From Catenibacterium sp. co_0103 (GTDB lineage: Bacteria; Bacillota_I; Bacilli_A; Erysipelotrichales; Coprobacillaceae): a DNA stretch of 53,239 bases. The stretch's first letter is position 1, and each line of letters begins with the position of its first letter. The notes under the pieces were generated by a model. The model was not told the origin of the DNA. It did not search any database and saw nothing but the letters and a program-made list of their open reading frames with translations. Of the stretch, positions 44,753-53,163 are shown one piece after another. A program made the position numbers and the translations under genes. The stretch is taken from NCBI RefSeq assembly GCF_004168205.1, contig NZ_RCYB01000008.1, forward strand, positions 1 to 53,239, in the 5' to 3' direction.

Positions 44753-46128
44753 AATTAGTTGATAAAATGAAAGATGAGCGATTAGGAATTGCGATTTTAT
44801 ATAACTTCTCAAAGGGATATGAAAAACCTGTTCCTATGGAACTTTATGACATTGTATTGCCTTTTATTTATCATGATGCATTTAGAAAAGAAATTTTAAA
44901 GCATGATACATTAAAAGATGTTATTGAAGCATCAATTGAAGCAGATCCACATTTTAAAGAAGTGATTCTTGAAGCCATTAATGATGATGAAGGCATTACC
45001 TCTAAAGCATTAGGTATGGCTATGATGGGTGGAATGCTCACATATGAGATGATTGATGGAAAAGTTTGTGGAAAATTACATGAAGCTGAAGTTTTAGACT
45101 TTAATGAATGTATTATTTTTGGTAAGATGATGCAGGACCATACAAAAGAAGAAATTATTGATTTATTACATCAGGAACTTCGTATTGTCTTCTTGCAGGT
45201 AGAAACACTTGGAAAAGATGTGGATACACATATCTTTGATGATCTTGGAAGAGTGACTTATCATGAAAATGTAGACCAGTTAGATGTCATTTCTCTTTGT
45301 AAGGATGCAGATATTGTTATTACAAATAAGAATCTGTTTAGAAAAGTAGAAATTGACCGCTGTCCATATCTTAAGATGATTGCTGTAACAGCCACTGGTA
45401 CAAACAATGTAGATTTAGATTATGCAAAAGAAAAAGGAATCCGAGTAGCTAACGTAAAAGGATATTCTACTGAAGCCGTTGCTCAGCTTACTCTTGCATT
45501 ATGTCTAGAACTCATTGAACATACATCACGCTATGATAGTTATGTAAAATCACATCAATATGAAAAGGATAAGGTCTTCTCATTCTTTGGTTACTCGTTT
45601 CATGAACTATCTACTATGACTTGGGGAATTGTTGGTCTAGGCGCAATCGGTCAGCGCGTTGCACGTATTGCGGAAGCATTAGGATGTCAGGTGCAGTATT
45701 ATTCTACAACTGGACATCATCAGGATGAACACTTCAAGCAGGTGGATTTTGATACATTACTTAAAACAAGTGACATTATTTCTATTCATTCACCTCTTAC
45801 AAAAGAGACAGAACATTTATTTGATGCAGAAGCTTTCAAGAAGATGAAAGATACAGCTTATCTTATTAATGTAGGACGTGGTCCTATTATCGATGAAGAA
45901 GCATTAAGTGATGCATTAAATAATAACCTTATTGCTGGAGCAGGTTTAGATGTATTTGAAAAAGAACCACTTCCTTCAACAAGTCCTTTATATAGTGTTG
46001 ATCCTCACAAGGTCGTTTTCACACCACATGTCGCATGGGGTTCAGTAGAAGCAAGACATCGTTTGATTCTTGAAGTACGTGAAAACATTATCGCTTTTAT
46101 TAAAGGCGAGGACCGTAATAACTGTTAA
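44749..46128 (+). CDS. D-2-hydroxyacid dehydrogenase with an extra N-terminal domain
   Basis: A 459-residue protein. Residues about 145-455 form an NAD-dependent D-2-hydroxyacid dehydrogenase: TATGTNNVDLDYAKEKGIRV near 220 (catalytic Arg/Asn region), GIVGLGAIGQRVARIAEALG near 295, INVGRGPIIDEEAL near 375 and TPHVAWGS near 425 with the catalytic His. Residues 1-140 are all-helical with RLGIAILYNFSKGYEKPVPM and DIVLPFIYHDAFRKEIL, which resembles the middle component of three-component ABC (ABC-3C) systems. That similarity is my reading of the pattern. The gene is coupled to the phosphoesterase by ATGA. Confidence 0.82.
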   Translation: MKLVDKMKDERLGIAILYNFSKGYEKPVPMELYDIVLPFIYHDAFRKEILKHDTLKDVIEASIEADPHFKEVILEAINDDEGITSKALGMAMMGGMLTYEMIDGKVCGKLHEAEVLDFNECIIFGKMMQDHTKEEIIDLLHQELRIVFLQVETLGKDVDTHIFDDLGRVTYHENVDQLDVISLCKDADIVITNKNLFRKVEIDRCPYLKMIAVTATGTNNVDLDYAKEKGIRVANVKGYSTEAVAQLTLALCLELIEHTSRYDSYVKSHQYEKDKVFSFFGYSFHELSTMTWGIVGLGAIGQRVARIAEALGCQVQYYSTTGHHQDEHFKQVDFDTLLKTSDIISIHSPLTKETEHLFDAEAFKKMKDTAYLINVGRGPIIDEEALSDALNNNLIAGAGLDVFEKEPLPSTSPLYSVDPHKVVFTPHVAWGSVEARHRLILEVRENIIAFIKGEDRNNC

Positions 46129-46135
46129 AAAAGAA

Positions 46136-46211
46136 AAGGAGGAGCCTATAAGAAGGCAAGTGTACGGTCAGAGATGATCGGAATTAACGTCTGTGGACTA
46201 GCGATAGGTTG
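46136..46211 (+). promoter_or_regulatory. Unassigned structured leader before folT
   Basis: Seventy nt before the folT start fold into a compact element. AGCCTAT near 46143 pairs with ATAGGTT at 46205-46210 as an outer stem that includes the proposed start region. Inside it CGGTCA-GAGA-TGATCG forms a 6-bp hairpin with a GNRA loop, and GTC-TGTG-GAC a smaller one. AAAGGAGGAG lies just 5' of the outer stem. It does not fit the conserved core of the THF riboswitch as I remember it. Confidence 0.45.
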
Positions 46212-47051
46212 AAACAGAAACATTTGTTTATTGTAGCATTTAAAAAAATGATTCAAATTATTATTGTATGTATTTTAGTATTACTTGGTATTTACTGTTT
46301 TAAGTTTTACCCATTAGAAAGAAGAAATACCAAAAAGCTCGCATTTAGTGCTTTAATTATTATCATCACATTGATTTTGAAGAGACTTACTATTATGGTA
46401 CCGTTATTTGGTGCTGAAAGCTTAAAGATTGGTTTTGAATATATTCCTGTTATGTTAGCAGGTGTGATTCTTTCACCAAGCTATGCTTATCTCATTGGTT
46501 TAATTACTGATTTACTTGGTTTAGTGATATCCCCAACAGGATTCCCATTCTTTGGATTTACACTCAATCAGGTACTGATTGGTTTAATCCCATCACTGAT
46601 TGCTGTAAAAGTAAAGAATGTAGATGGAAAACGATTCAGTAAGATTGTATGTCTCATGATTGCATTATTTGGTGGAGCAGGATCGCTTTTTGTTGCTTTA
46701 CAAAAAACAATCTCTATCGGTAAAGTCACTTATACATTAACATCTTTACAAAAAGGTGTTATGATTGGACTCTGCCTTATTGCCTCTATAGGTTTTATCT
46801 TGTTCATGTTGAAACGCACAAAGAATATGAAAGACAATGATGTGTTATTATTTGGTACTTGGCTATTAAGTGTTATTCTAGTAGAACTTGCAATTACATT
46901 CTGCTTAATACCTTTCTGGCTACAGATCATGTATGGCATTCCATTTGTGGTATCTGTAAGTATTCGTGTGATTAAGGCATGCTTTATTATTCCATTAGAA
47001 ATCATTATTGGATTCCCATTATTGAAACAGATGGATAAATTATATAAATAG
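46209..47051 (+). CDS. folT: Folate ECF transporter S component-like protein
   Basis: A membrane S component for vitamin uptake, 280 residues with about eight hydrophobic segments. Residues about 75-125 match FolT: GFEYIPVMLAGVILSPSYAY, ITDLLGLVISPTG and FPFFGFTLNQVLIGLIPSL. An additional N-terminal hydrophobic helix (about 14-30) makes it longer than usual. The TTG at 46209 has no SD at normal distance; an ATG at 46248 is an alternative. A structured leader lies upstream. Folate is inferred from family resemblance, and a QueT-like substrate is not excluded. Confidence 0.82.
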   Translation: MKQKHLFIVAFKKMIQIIIVCILVLLGIYCFKFYPLERRNTKKLAFSALIIIITLILKRLTIMVPLFGAESLKIGFEYIPVMLAGVILSPSYAYLIGLITDLLGLVISPTGFPFFGFTLNQVLIGLIPSLIAVKVKNVDGKRFSKIVCLMIALFGGAGSLFVALQKTISIGKVTYTLTSLQKGVMIGLCLIASIGFILFMLKRTKNMKDNDVLLFGTWLLSVILVELAITFCLIPFWLQIMYGIPFVVSVSIRVIKACFIIPLEIIIGFPLLKQMDKLYK

Positions 47052-47061
47052 GAGTATAGAT

Positions 47062-47799
47062 ATGGAATATCAGGTCACAGTTGACCAGTTTACTGGGCCG
47101 CTCGATCTCTTGCTTCATCTAATAAAAGAACATGATATGGATCTTCTTGATCTTGATGTAGCGGCTGTATGTGACCAGTATCTCGCTTATATTCAAACAA
47201 TGGATCCTTCACTCTTAGAAGCTGTCTCTGAATATTTAGTTATGGCAGCCTGGCTTATTGAAATGAAAAGTAAACTATTACTTCCTAAGCCAGAAATAGA
47301 TGAAGAAGATGATTATGAAGCAGAAAGAAAAAGAATGATTGAAAGACTGATTGAAAAGAACCGTATTAACGGTATCTTAGAAGCCTTTGAAGCTTCTTAT
47401 GATAAACGTCAGACAATGCATTCTAAAATACCTTCAGCACTTGAAGAATATCTTCCTAGTGGTGAAGAAACTATTCCTGAGGGAATGGAAGTATATGATC
47501 TCATCAAGGCAATGCAAAGAGTCATGCAAAGACGTGCATTACTCCAGCCCCTTGAATCAAAGATTGCACGTGTAGAAATATCTATTGATGAAAGAACTGA
47601 ACAGATCAGAAGCTATTTCTTACGTCATAAAGATAAAACTGTTGATTTTGAAGACTTGTTTGATGAAGGAGACCGCTATTTTGCGATAGTCACATTCCTT
47701 TCTATTCTAGTCTTAGTGAAAAACAGTGAGTTATTGATTACTCAAAGTGGTAATTTTGAAAAGATTTATTTGAAAGGAACAAGCTATGGACAAGAATGA
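47062..47799 (+). CDS. scpA: Segregation and condensation protein ScpA
   Basis: The kleisin of the SMC-ScpA-ScpB condensin, acting in chromosome compaction and segregation. 245 residues; N-terminal FTGPLDLLLHLIKEHDMDLLD and SEYLVMAAWLIEMKSKLLLP bind the SMC neck, and the C-terminal winged helix (about 170-245, VTFLSILVLVKNSELLI) binds the SMC cap. It overlaps scpB by 14 nt. SD GGAG is close to the ATG. Confidence 0.96.
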   Translation: MEYQVTVDQFTGPLDLLLHLIKEHDMDLLDLDVAAVCDQYLAYIQTMDPSLLEAVSEYLVMAAWLIEMKSKLLLPKPEIDEEDDYEAERKRMIERLIEKNRINGILEAFEASYDKRQTMHSKIPSALEEYLPSGEETIPEGMEVYDLIKAMQRVMQRRALLQPLESKIARVEISIDERTEQIRSYFLRHKDKTVDFEDLFDEGDRYFAIVTFLSILVLVKNSELLITQSGNFEKIYLKGTSYGQE

Positions 47800-48376
47800 G
47801 TATTTATCAGTCATAGAAGGTATGCTTTATATCTATGGTGATGAAGGTGTTACAATTAAAGATGTTGCGGAAGCATTAGAAATCACTAAGAAAGAAGCAT
47901 ATGAACTGATGGATGAATTACTCTCTTATTATGCTTCTAAAACAGTTAAGGGTGTAGATATATGTGATTTTGGTGGTACTTATAAGATGGTCACATTGCC
48001 TCAGCATGATGTCTATTATAAGAAGATGATGACTACAAGTGGTAGAAAACTATCTAAATCAGCCTTAGAAACATTAGCTATTGTGGCTTATTATCAGCCT
48101 GTTACTAGAATTCGTATTGAAGAAATACGTGGTGTAGGCTGTGAATCAATGATTCGTAAGCTTTTAGCACAAGCCCTTATTAAAGAAGTAGGACGTGATG
48201 ATTCACCAGGTAAACCAGTCTTATATGGTGTTACTGATGAATTCATGGATGCTTTTAACTTAAAAAGCTTGGATGAATTACCAGAACTTAAAGAAATTGA
48301 ATCTGAATTTGATGAAGAAGATATCTTCAATACAAAATATCAGGAAAAGGTAGAAGAAAAGCCAGAAACGAATTAG
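47786..48376 (+). CDS. scpB: Segregation and condensation protein ScpB
   Basis: Two winged-helix domains that dimerise and hold the ScpA linker. 196 residues with IEGMLYIYGDEGVTIKDVAEAL at the start and the diagnostic LSKSALETLAIVAYYQPVTR near residue 90 plus IEEIRGVGCESMIRKLL. A Glu-rich tail of about 25 residues ends the protein. Its last codons are part of the terminator stem. Confidence 0.96.
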   Translation: MDKNEYLSVIEGMLYIYGDEGVTIKDVAEALEITKKEAYELMDELLSYYASKTVKGVDICDFGGTYKMVTLPQHDVYYKKMMTTSGRKLSKSALETLAIVAYYQPVTRIRIEEIRGVGCESMIRKLLAQALIKEVGRDDSPGKPVLYGVTDEFMDAFNLKSLDELPELKEIESEFDEEDIFNTKYQEKVEEKPETN

Positions 48377-48394
48377 TTTCTGGCTTTTTTTTAT
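48357..48394. terminator. Bidirectional intrinsic terminator
   Basis: Perfect 13-bp stem AAAAGCCAGAAAC with GTTTCTGGCTTTT, 6-nt loop, T run on the plus strand and A run upstream; it serves scpB and the converging small membrane protein gene. Confidence 0.9.
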
Positions 48395-48753
48395 AGTTTA
48401 CATTCTTTTAATAGTTTTAAACGACGTTTATAATACTCTATCTTTTCTTTAACCTGTTTCTTTACTGCCACAGAAGTTGATTCTGCAAGAGAAATGGTAC
48501 CAAGCATGATCAAGAGTGTCACGATTGGCATTCCAAATAAGAATAACTTAGAATGACTAATAAAGAAAAGGATACCTAATACGACAATACTTATTAATGC
48601 ATATCTTAAAGTACGCATACCTAAGCAGTAACTATATATTTCTGCTCTCACATTTTTGTAGGAATTCTCTAAGAAAGTAATAACCTCCTCACAGCTTTCT
48701 ACATCAAGTGAAGCATCATCAATATTTGTTTCTATTTCAATGTGAAATGCCAT
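48391..48753 (-). CDS. Small hypothetical membrane protein
   Basis: A 120-residue protein I do not recognise. It has a soluble N-terminal 45 residues (MAFHIEIETNIDDASLDVES), two hydrophobic segments (about 50-70 and 72-92, ALISIVVLGILFFISHSKLF) and a basic C-terminal helix KIEYYKRRLKLLKECKL. AGGTAG lies upstream as a modest SD. It is a single gene on the minus strand between scpB and the DUF5662 gene. Confidence 0.7.
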   Translation of the reverse strand: MAFHIEIETNIDDASLDVESCEEVITFLENSYKNVRAEIYSYCLGMRTLRYALISIVVLGILFFISHSKLFLFGMPIVTLLIMLGTISLAESTSVAVKKQVKEKIEYYKRRLKLLKECKL

Positions 48754-48866
48754 AGTTCTACCTCCAATTCTCTATCATTATAACATTGAATTCTAAAAAG
48801 AAAAGACATATACTTAAGAATGATTTTATGTTATAGTTGTAGACACACAGAAATGAGGAAAATACA

Positions 48867-49421
48867 GTGCATATATGGGGACATTTTAAAACAATCACAA
48901 AACATAAGATATTAGTAGGAAAGCTATGCTTTAAAGTACACTTATATAAGCAGGGCTTATTACATGACTTATCTAAATATACTCCTACTGAATTTATTAC
49001 AGGAATCAAGTATTATAAAGGTACTTATTCTCCTAATAGTGCTGAAAGAAATGAAATAGGCTATTCAACAGCCTGGCTTCATCATAAAGGCCGTAATAAA
49101 CATCATTGGGAATATTGGGTGGATTTTACTAGAAAAGGGCAAGTACCTGCCAAAATGCCTTATAATTATGTACTAGAGATGTTCTGTGATAGAGTTGCAG
49201 CAAGTAAGATATATGAAGGAAAGAATTATACAGATGCCTTTCCTCTACAATACTATGAATCAGGACAATATTCATATATATTACATCCTGAAACACGTGC
49301 CTTACTTCGTTTTATGCTTGTCTATTTAAAGGATCATGGACTTGATGATACAATCAAGATGATTAATAGACATCATGATTATGATGAATATTTTGTTGAA
49401 TTTAAGGACGATTTAATGTAG
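48867..49421 (+). CDS. DUF5662 family protein
   Basis: A 184-residue cytosolic protein of the DUF5662 (catalase-like annotation) family. Conserved pieces are HKILVGKLCFK at residue 13, LLHDLSKYTPTEF near residue 31 and WLHHKGRNKHHWEYW near residue 68. The histidine and aspartate pattern resembles an HD-type metal site, which suggests a hydrolase; this is inference. The start is GTG at 48867 with GAGGAAA upstream. The function of the family is not known. Confidence 0.82.
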   Translation: MHIWGHFKTITKHKILVGKLCFKVHLYKQGLLHDLSKYTPTEFITGIKYYKGTYSPNSAERNEIGYSTAWLHHKGRNKHHWEYWVDFTRKGQVPAKMPYNYVLEMFCDRVAASKIYEGKNYTDAFPLQYYESGQYSYILHPETRALLRFMLVYLKDHGLDDTIKMINRHHDYDEYFVEFKDDLM

Positions 49422-49451
49422 ATTAGTTAATGGAAAAGAAAGGGTGAAACA

Positions 49452-50195
49452 ATGGAAGAAAGATTACAAAAAGTCATTGCACAGAGTGGTTATACTTCAC
49501 GTCGTAAAGCAGAAGAACTCATTCAGCAGGGTAAAGTTACTGTGAATGGTGAAGTGGTAACAGTGCTTGGTACTAAGGTCACTAAGAAAGATACAATCTG
49601 TGTCAATGGAAAACTTATTAATAAAGAAGATAAAGTATATTATTTATTCTATAAACCAGAAAAATGCGTATGTACTATGAGTGATGAACATGATCGTACA
49701 TGTGTAGCAGATTATTTTAGTGATAGTAATGAAAGAGTTTATCCAGTAGGAAGACTTGACTATGATACAACAGGTGCTTTATTTATGACAAATGATGGTG
49801 AATTTGCGAACCTTATTATGCATCCATCTAGCCATTTAGAAAAGGTGTATGAAGTATCTGTTAAGGGATTACTTACTAAGGCTGAAAAGAACCAGCTAGA
49901 AAGAGGAATTTATCTAGAAGGTGTTAAAACATTACCTTGTGAAATTGCGATTACTGGAAATGATGAAGAACATGGTACAACTATGTTGATGATCCGTTTA
50001 GTAGAAGGCAAGAACAGACAGATCAAGAAGATGTTTGAAGAAGTAGGACATCCTGTTAAGCGTTTAAGAAGAATTATGATTGGTCCAATCGACTTAAAGG
50101 GATTAACTCCTGGTACTTATCGTCGTTTAAAGCCTAAAGAAGTTAATGTATTACGTACTATGGCTTTAAAAAAGAAGAACGCAAACAAAAAATAA
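49452..50195 (+). CDS. rluB: Ribosomal pseudouridine synthase RluB/RsuA family
   Basis: Makes a pseudouridine in 23S rRNA (RluB, position 2605 region) or 16S rRNA. 247 residues: N-terminal S4 domain (RLQKVIAQSGYTSRRKAEEL) and catalytic domain with GRLDYDTTGALFMTNDGE near residue 98 and EGKNRQIKKMFEEVGHPV near residue 180. Closeness to scpAB favours the RluB assignment, as in Bacillus. SD AAAGGGTGA is present. Confidence 0.92.
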   Translation: MEERLQKVIAQSGYTSRRKAEELIQQGKVTVNGEVVTVLGTKVTKKDTICVNGKLINKEDKVYYLFYKPEKCVCTMSDEHDRTCVADYFSDSNERVYPVGRLDYDTTGALFMTNDGEFANLIMHPSSHLEKVYEVSVKGLLTKAEKNQLERGIYLEGVKTLPCEIAITGNDEEHGTTMLMIRLVEGKNRQIKKMFEEVGHPVKRLRRIMIGPIDLKGLTPGTYRRLKPKEVNVLRTMALKKKNANKK

Positions 50196-50196
50196 A

Positions 50197-50224
50197 AGAG
50201 GATGCATCGCATCCTCTTGCTTTA
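50197..50224. terminator. Intrinsic terminator between rluB and the ferredoxin gene
   Basis: Perfect 9-bp stem AGAGGATGC with GCATCCTCT and a 3-nt loop; T-rich on the plus side and A-rich before it, so it can serve both converging genes. Confidence 0.82.
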
Positions 50225-50401
50225 TTATTCAGCTTCAATTACGCCAACTGGGCAGCCGTCGATAGCATCCTGAACAGCTGGATCTTCAGTTTCTTCAACG
50301 ATTACCTTTGCTAATCCTTCGTCATCTAATTCGAAAACGTCTGGACAGATTCCTGTGCAAGCACCGCAACCTAAGCAGCCTTCATTAACTTTAACTTTCA
50401 T
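50225..50401 (-). CDS. Ferredoxin, single [4Fe-4S] type
   Basis: A 58-residue acidic electron carrier. The motif GCLGCGACTGICPDVF gives cysteines at positions 9, 12, 15 and 19, and CPVGVI provides Cys50. Short ferredoxins of this type bind one [4Fe-4S] cluster through CxxCxxC and the distant CP cysteine; the fifth cysteine is spare and may form a disulfide or tune the site. AAGGAGGAT precedes the ATG. It likely serves fermentation enzymes and radical-SAM proteins. Confidence 0.93.
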   Translation of the reverse strand: MKVKVNEGCLGCGACTGICPDVFELDDEGLAKVIVEETEDPAVQDAIDGCPVGVIEAE

Positions 50402-50518
50402 TTACATATCCTCCTTATTTCATATAAATCTATTATAACGGATTATGAGGTTTTTTGAAAGTTATTTTCTTAATTTTATAGGTATGCTATAATAGATACG
50501 ATTAGGTGGTGATATTAT

Positions 50519-51139
50519 ATGTCAGAACAGACAAGAATGTCTAAGTATAAAGATTTACGTGATAATATTGATGATGATATGAGTTATGTACCTCATGAAG
50601 AGGATGATAGTGATGATGATTTCTTATCATTTATTCCAAAATCAAATCATCATGAAAGTCTAGAACCAAAGACATACGAGACACTCAAATATGAAAGCAA
50701 CCCATTTGAATCATTACATGAAGAACGTGATAGTGTGGCTAGAACACGTATTGATACACGTCTTGATATTTTGAATGCAATGAAAGAGGATGCTTCTTCA
50801 CAGGATACCACCTGTGATTATCATACGTCTGAGTTAAGAAGAGGACATGCGGTAAAGGGCGGTAGTTTGATGGATAAGCTTGCTGCAATGTCACCTGAAG
50901 AAGATGTTGAAGCTTTTAGAAAGTATAGTGAAGAAATACCACATCGTGAACCAGTAAAAACTGAACCAGTAGTAAGAACTACAGCACACGCTGAGCATGA
51001 GAGAAGACATGCACAAAAAAGAGCACCATTACCTGAAAAACAAGAAGATTCTAAACTTACAAAGATCTTAAATGGTGTTGTAGGATTACTTGTTGTTGCG
51101 GTGATTGTATTTATTGTTATGACTTTTCTGAATATTTAG
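50519..51139 (+). CDS. Hypothetical acidic protein with a C-terminal membrane anchor
   Basis: A 206-residue protein I cannot assign. Residues 1-180 are polar and low in hydrophobics, with an acidic cluster (PHEEDDSDDDF near residue 27) and a segment GGSLMDKLAAMSPEEDVEAF near residue 115. The last 25 residues (LNGVVGLLVVAVIVFIVMTF) form one transmembrane helix, so it is probably a tail-anchored protein facing the cytosol. TGCTATAAT and GGTGG lie upstream. It precedes cmk by 12 nt and is likely co-transcribed. Confidence 0.8.
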   Translation: MSEQTRMSKYKDLRDNIDDDMSYVPHEEDDSDDDFLSFIPKSNHHESLEPKTYETLKYESNPFESLHEERDSVARTRIDTRLDILNAMKEDASSQDTTCDYHTSELRRGHAVKGGSLMDKLAAMSPEEDVEAFRKYSEEIPHREPVKTEPVVRTTAHAEHERRHAQKRAPLPEKQEDSKLTKILNGVVGLLVVAVIVFIVMTFLNI

Positions 51140-51151
51140 GGGGATTTTAGA

Positions 51152-51814
51152 ATGAAGAAAATTGCTATTGCGATTGATGGGCCTGCAGCTGCGGGTAAGT
51201 CTACGATTGCTAAAAGAGTTGCAAATAATCTAGGTTATACTTATATTGATACAGGCGCAATGTATCGCTGTGTGGCATATTATGCACTTGTTAAAGGCGT
51301 TGATTTTCATGATGAAAATGCTGTCTGTCGTTTATTACCAGAAATCAAGATTAAATTGATGCCTGATAACACTGTCTATTTAAATGATCGTGATGTAACT
51401 TCAGATATTCGTGTCAATGAAATTAGTGCAGGTGCATCTATTGTTTCTGCTTATTCTAAGGTAAGAACATATTTAGTAGCACAACAAAGAGAAATGGCCA
51501 AAGAAGGTGGCGTTATTCTTGATGGTAGAGATATTGGAACTGTCGTATTACCAAATGCAGAATTAAAAATTTACCAGGTAGCATCTATTGAATGTCGTGC
51601 TTTACGTCGTCATAATGAAAACTTAAGTCGTGGATTGAATTCTGATCTTGATGAAATCAAGAAGGAAGTGGCTGCACGTGATGAAGCAGATATGACACGT
51701 GAGATTTCTCCATTGAAGAAAGCAGATGATGCGATTGAAATTGATACTTCAGATATGACTATTGATGAAGTTGTTGCTCATATTATGAATTTAGTTGAAG
51801 AAAAGACTCAATAA
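51152..51814 (+). CDS. cmk: Cytidylate kinase
   Basis: Phosphorylates CMP and dCMP. Walker [18 protein letters not shown] at residues 8-24, [14 protein letters not shown] near residue 33, [17 protein letters not shown] near residue 125 and [13 protein letters not shown] near residue 175 are complete. 220 residues. A weak SD (GGGGG) precedes the ATG. In this genome the usual rpsA between cmk and der is missing and der follows after 11 nt. Confidence 0.96.
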   Translation: MKKIAIAIDGPAAAGKSTIAKRVANNLGYTYIDTGAMYRCVAYYALVKGVDFHDENAVCRLLPEIKIKLMPDNTVYLNDRDVTSDIRVNEISAGASIVSAYSKVRTYLVAQQREMAKEGGVILDGRDIGTVVLPNAELKIYQVASIECRALRRHNENLSRGLNSDLDEIKKEVAARDEADMTREISPLKKADDAIEIDTSDMTIDEVVAHIMNLVEEKTQ

Positions 51815-51825
51815 GGAGGCGAAAT

Positions 51826-53133
51826 ATGAAAAAAGGTATTGTTGCGATTGTAGGTCGTGCAAATGTTGGGAAGTCTACATTATTTAACCGTATTATTGGT
51901 GAACGTGTTTCTATTGTAGAAGACGTACCAGGTGTTACAAGAGATCGTATTTATGCGAAAGCAAGCTGGCTTACAAAAGAATTTAGAATTATTGATACCG
52001 GTGGTATTGAATTAAAGAATGCTGATTTTAGAGAACAGATCAAGACTCAGGCTGAGATTGCGATTGAAGAAGCTGATGTTATTATCTTTGTAGTTAATGG
52101 ACGTGAAGGTTTAACAAGTGAAGATAACTTTGTTGCAAGAATGCTTCAGAAGTCAGGTAAACCTGTACTTTTAGCTGTTAATAAGATTGATGATGTCGCA
52201 TTTAGAGACAACATTTATGATTTTTATAGTTTAGGTATTGGTGAACCAATTCCTGTCTCAAGTGCTCATGGTATTGGTGTAGGGGATCTTCTTGATGAAG
52301 TCATTAGAGTGCTTCCAGATGAAGAAGATGAATTTGAAGAAGATGAAATCAAGGTATCTATTATTGGTAGACCAAATGTAGGTAAATCTTCTTTAACTAA
52401 TGCAATCCTAGGTGAAGACCGTGTTATTGTTTCTAATATTGAAGGAACAACAAGAGATGCCATTGATACAGCATTTGAAAAAGATGGTTATAAGTATAGA
52501 ATCATCGATACAGCAGGCATGCGTAAAAAAGGTAAAGTCTATGAGAATATTGAAAAATATTCAGTACTACGTGCTTTAAAGGCTGTAGAACAGAGTGATG
52601 TTATTCTTTGTGTTGTCGATGGTGAAAGAGGTATTATTGAACAGGATAAGCATGTAGCTGGTTATGCACATGAATTAGGTAAATCTGTTGTTTTAGTTGT
52701 TAATAAGTGGGATGCTGTCACTAAAGATGAAAAGACAATGGCTAAGATGGAAAAGACTTTAAGAGAACAGTTCAAGTATCTTGACTATGCACGTATTGCC
52801 TTCGTTAGTGCTTTAAAGAAACAACGTATTAATACATTATTTGATTTAATTGTAGAAGCTTATATGAATGCTCATAAACGTGTAACTACAAGTGTATTAA
52901 ATGATGTTATTGTAGATGCTCAGGCAATGAACCCTACAACTACATTTGAAGGTGGAAGACTTAAGATTTATTATGCCAACCAGGTTGCAGTACAGCCACC
53001 AACATTTGTATTATTTGTAAATGATCCTAAGTTTATGCATTTCTCATATAAGCGTTATTTAGAAAACTGCTTAAGAGATCGTTTTGGATTTGAAGGAACT
53101 CCAATCCATATTATTTGTAGAAAAAGAGACTAA
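51826..53133 (+). CDS. der: GTPase Der (EngA)
   Basis: An essential GTPase in 50S subunit assembly, with two G domains in tandem: [12 protein letters not shown] near residue 9 and [12 protein letters not shown] near residue 182, each with DTGG/DTAG and NK(I/W)D motifs, and a C-terminal KH-like domain ending in [12 protein letters not shown]. 435 residues, full length. AAGGAGG precedes the ATG. It ends this transcription unit, followed by a terminator and a group IIC intron start. Confidence 0.97.
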   Translation: MKKGIVAIVGRANVGKSTLFNRIIGERVSIVEDVPGVTRDRIYAKASWLTKEFRIIDTGGIELKNADFREQIKTQAEIAIEEADVIIFVVNGREGLTSEDNFVARMLQKSGKPVLLAVNKIDDVAFRDNIYDFYSLGIGEPIPVSSAHGIGVGDLLDEVIRVLPDEEDEFEEDEIKVSIIGRPNVGKSSLTNAILGEDRVIVSNIEGTTRDAIDTAFEKDGYKYRIIDTAGMRKKGKVYENIEKYSVLRALKAVEQSDVILCVVDGERGIIEQDKHVAGYAHELGKSVVLVVNKWDAVTKDEKTMAKMEKTLREQFKYLDYARIAFVSALKKQRINTLFDLIVEAYMNAHKRVTTSVLNDVIVDAQAMNPTTTFEGGRLKIYYANQVAVQPPTFVLFVNDPKFMHFSYKRYLENCLRDRFGFEGTPIHIICRKRD

Positions 53134-53159
53134 ACTGACCATAAAAGGTCAGTTTTTTT
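53132..53159 (+). terminator. Intrinsic terminator of der
   Basis: Stem AAACTGACC with GGTCAGTTT, 6-nt loop, then a run of seven T. The group IIC intron start follows immediately, the usual insertion target of that class. Confidence 0.9.
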
Positions 53160-53163
53160 GCAC

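Noticed and set aside
46136..46211. THF riboswitch (folT class)
   Set aside because: The conserved core segments of that class are not visible; only a structured leader is claimed.
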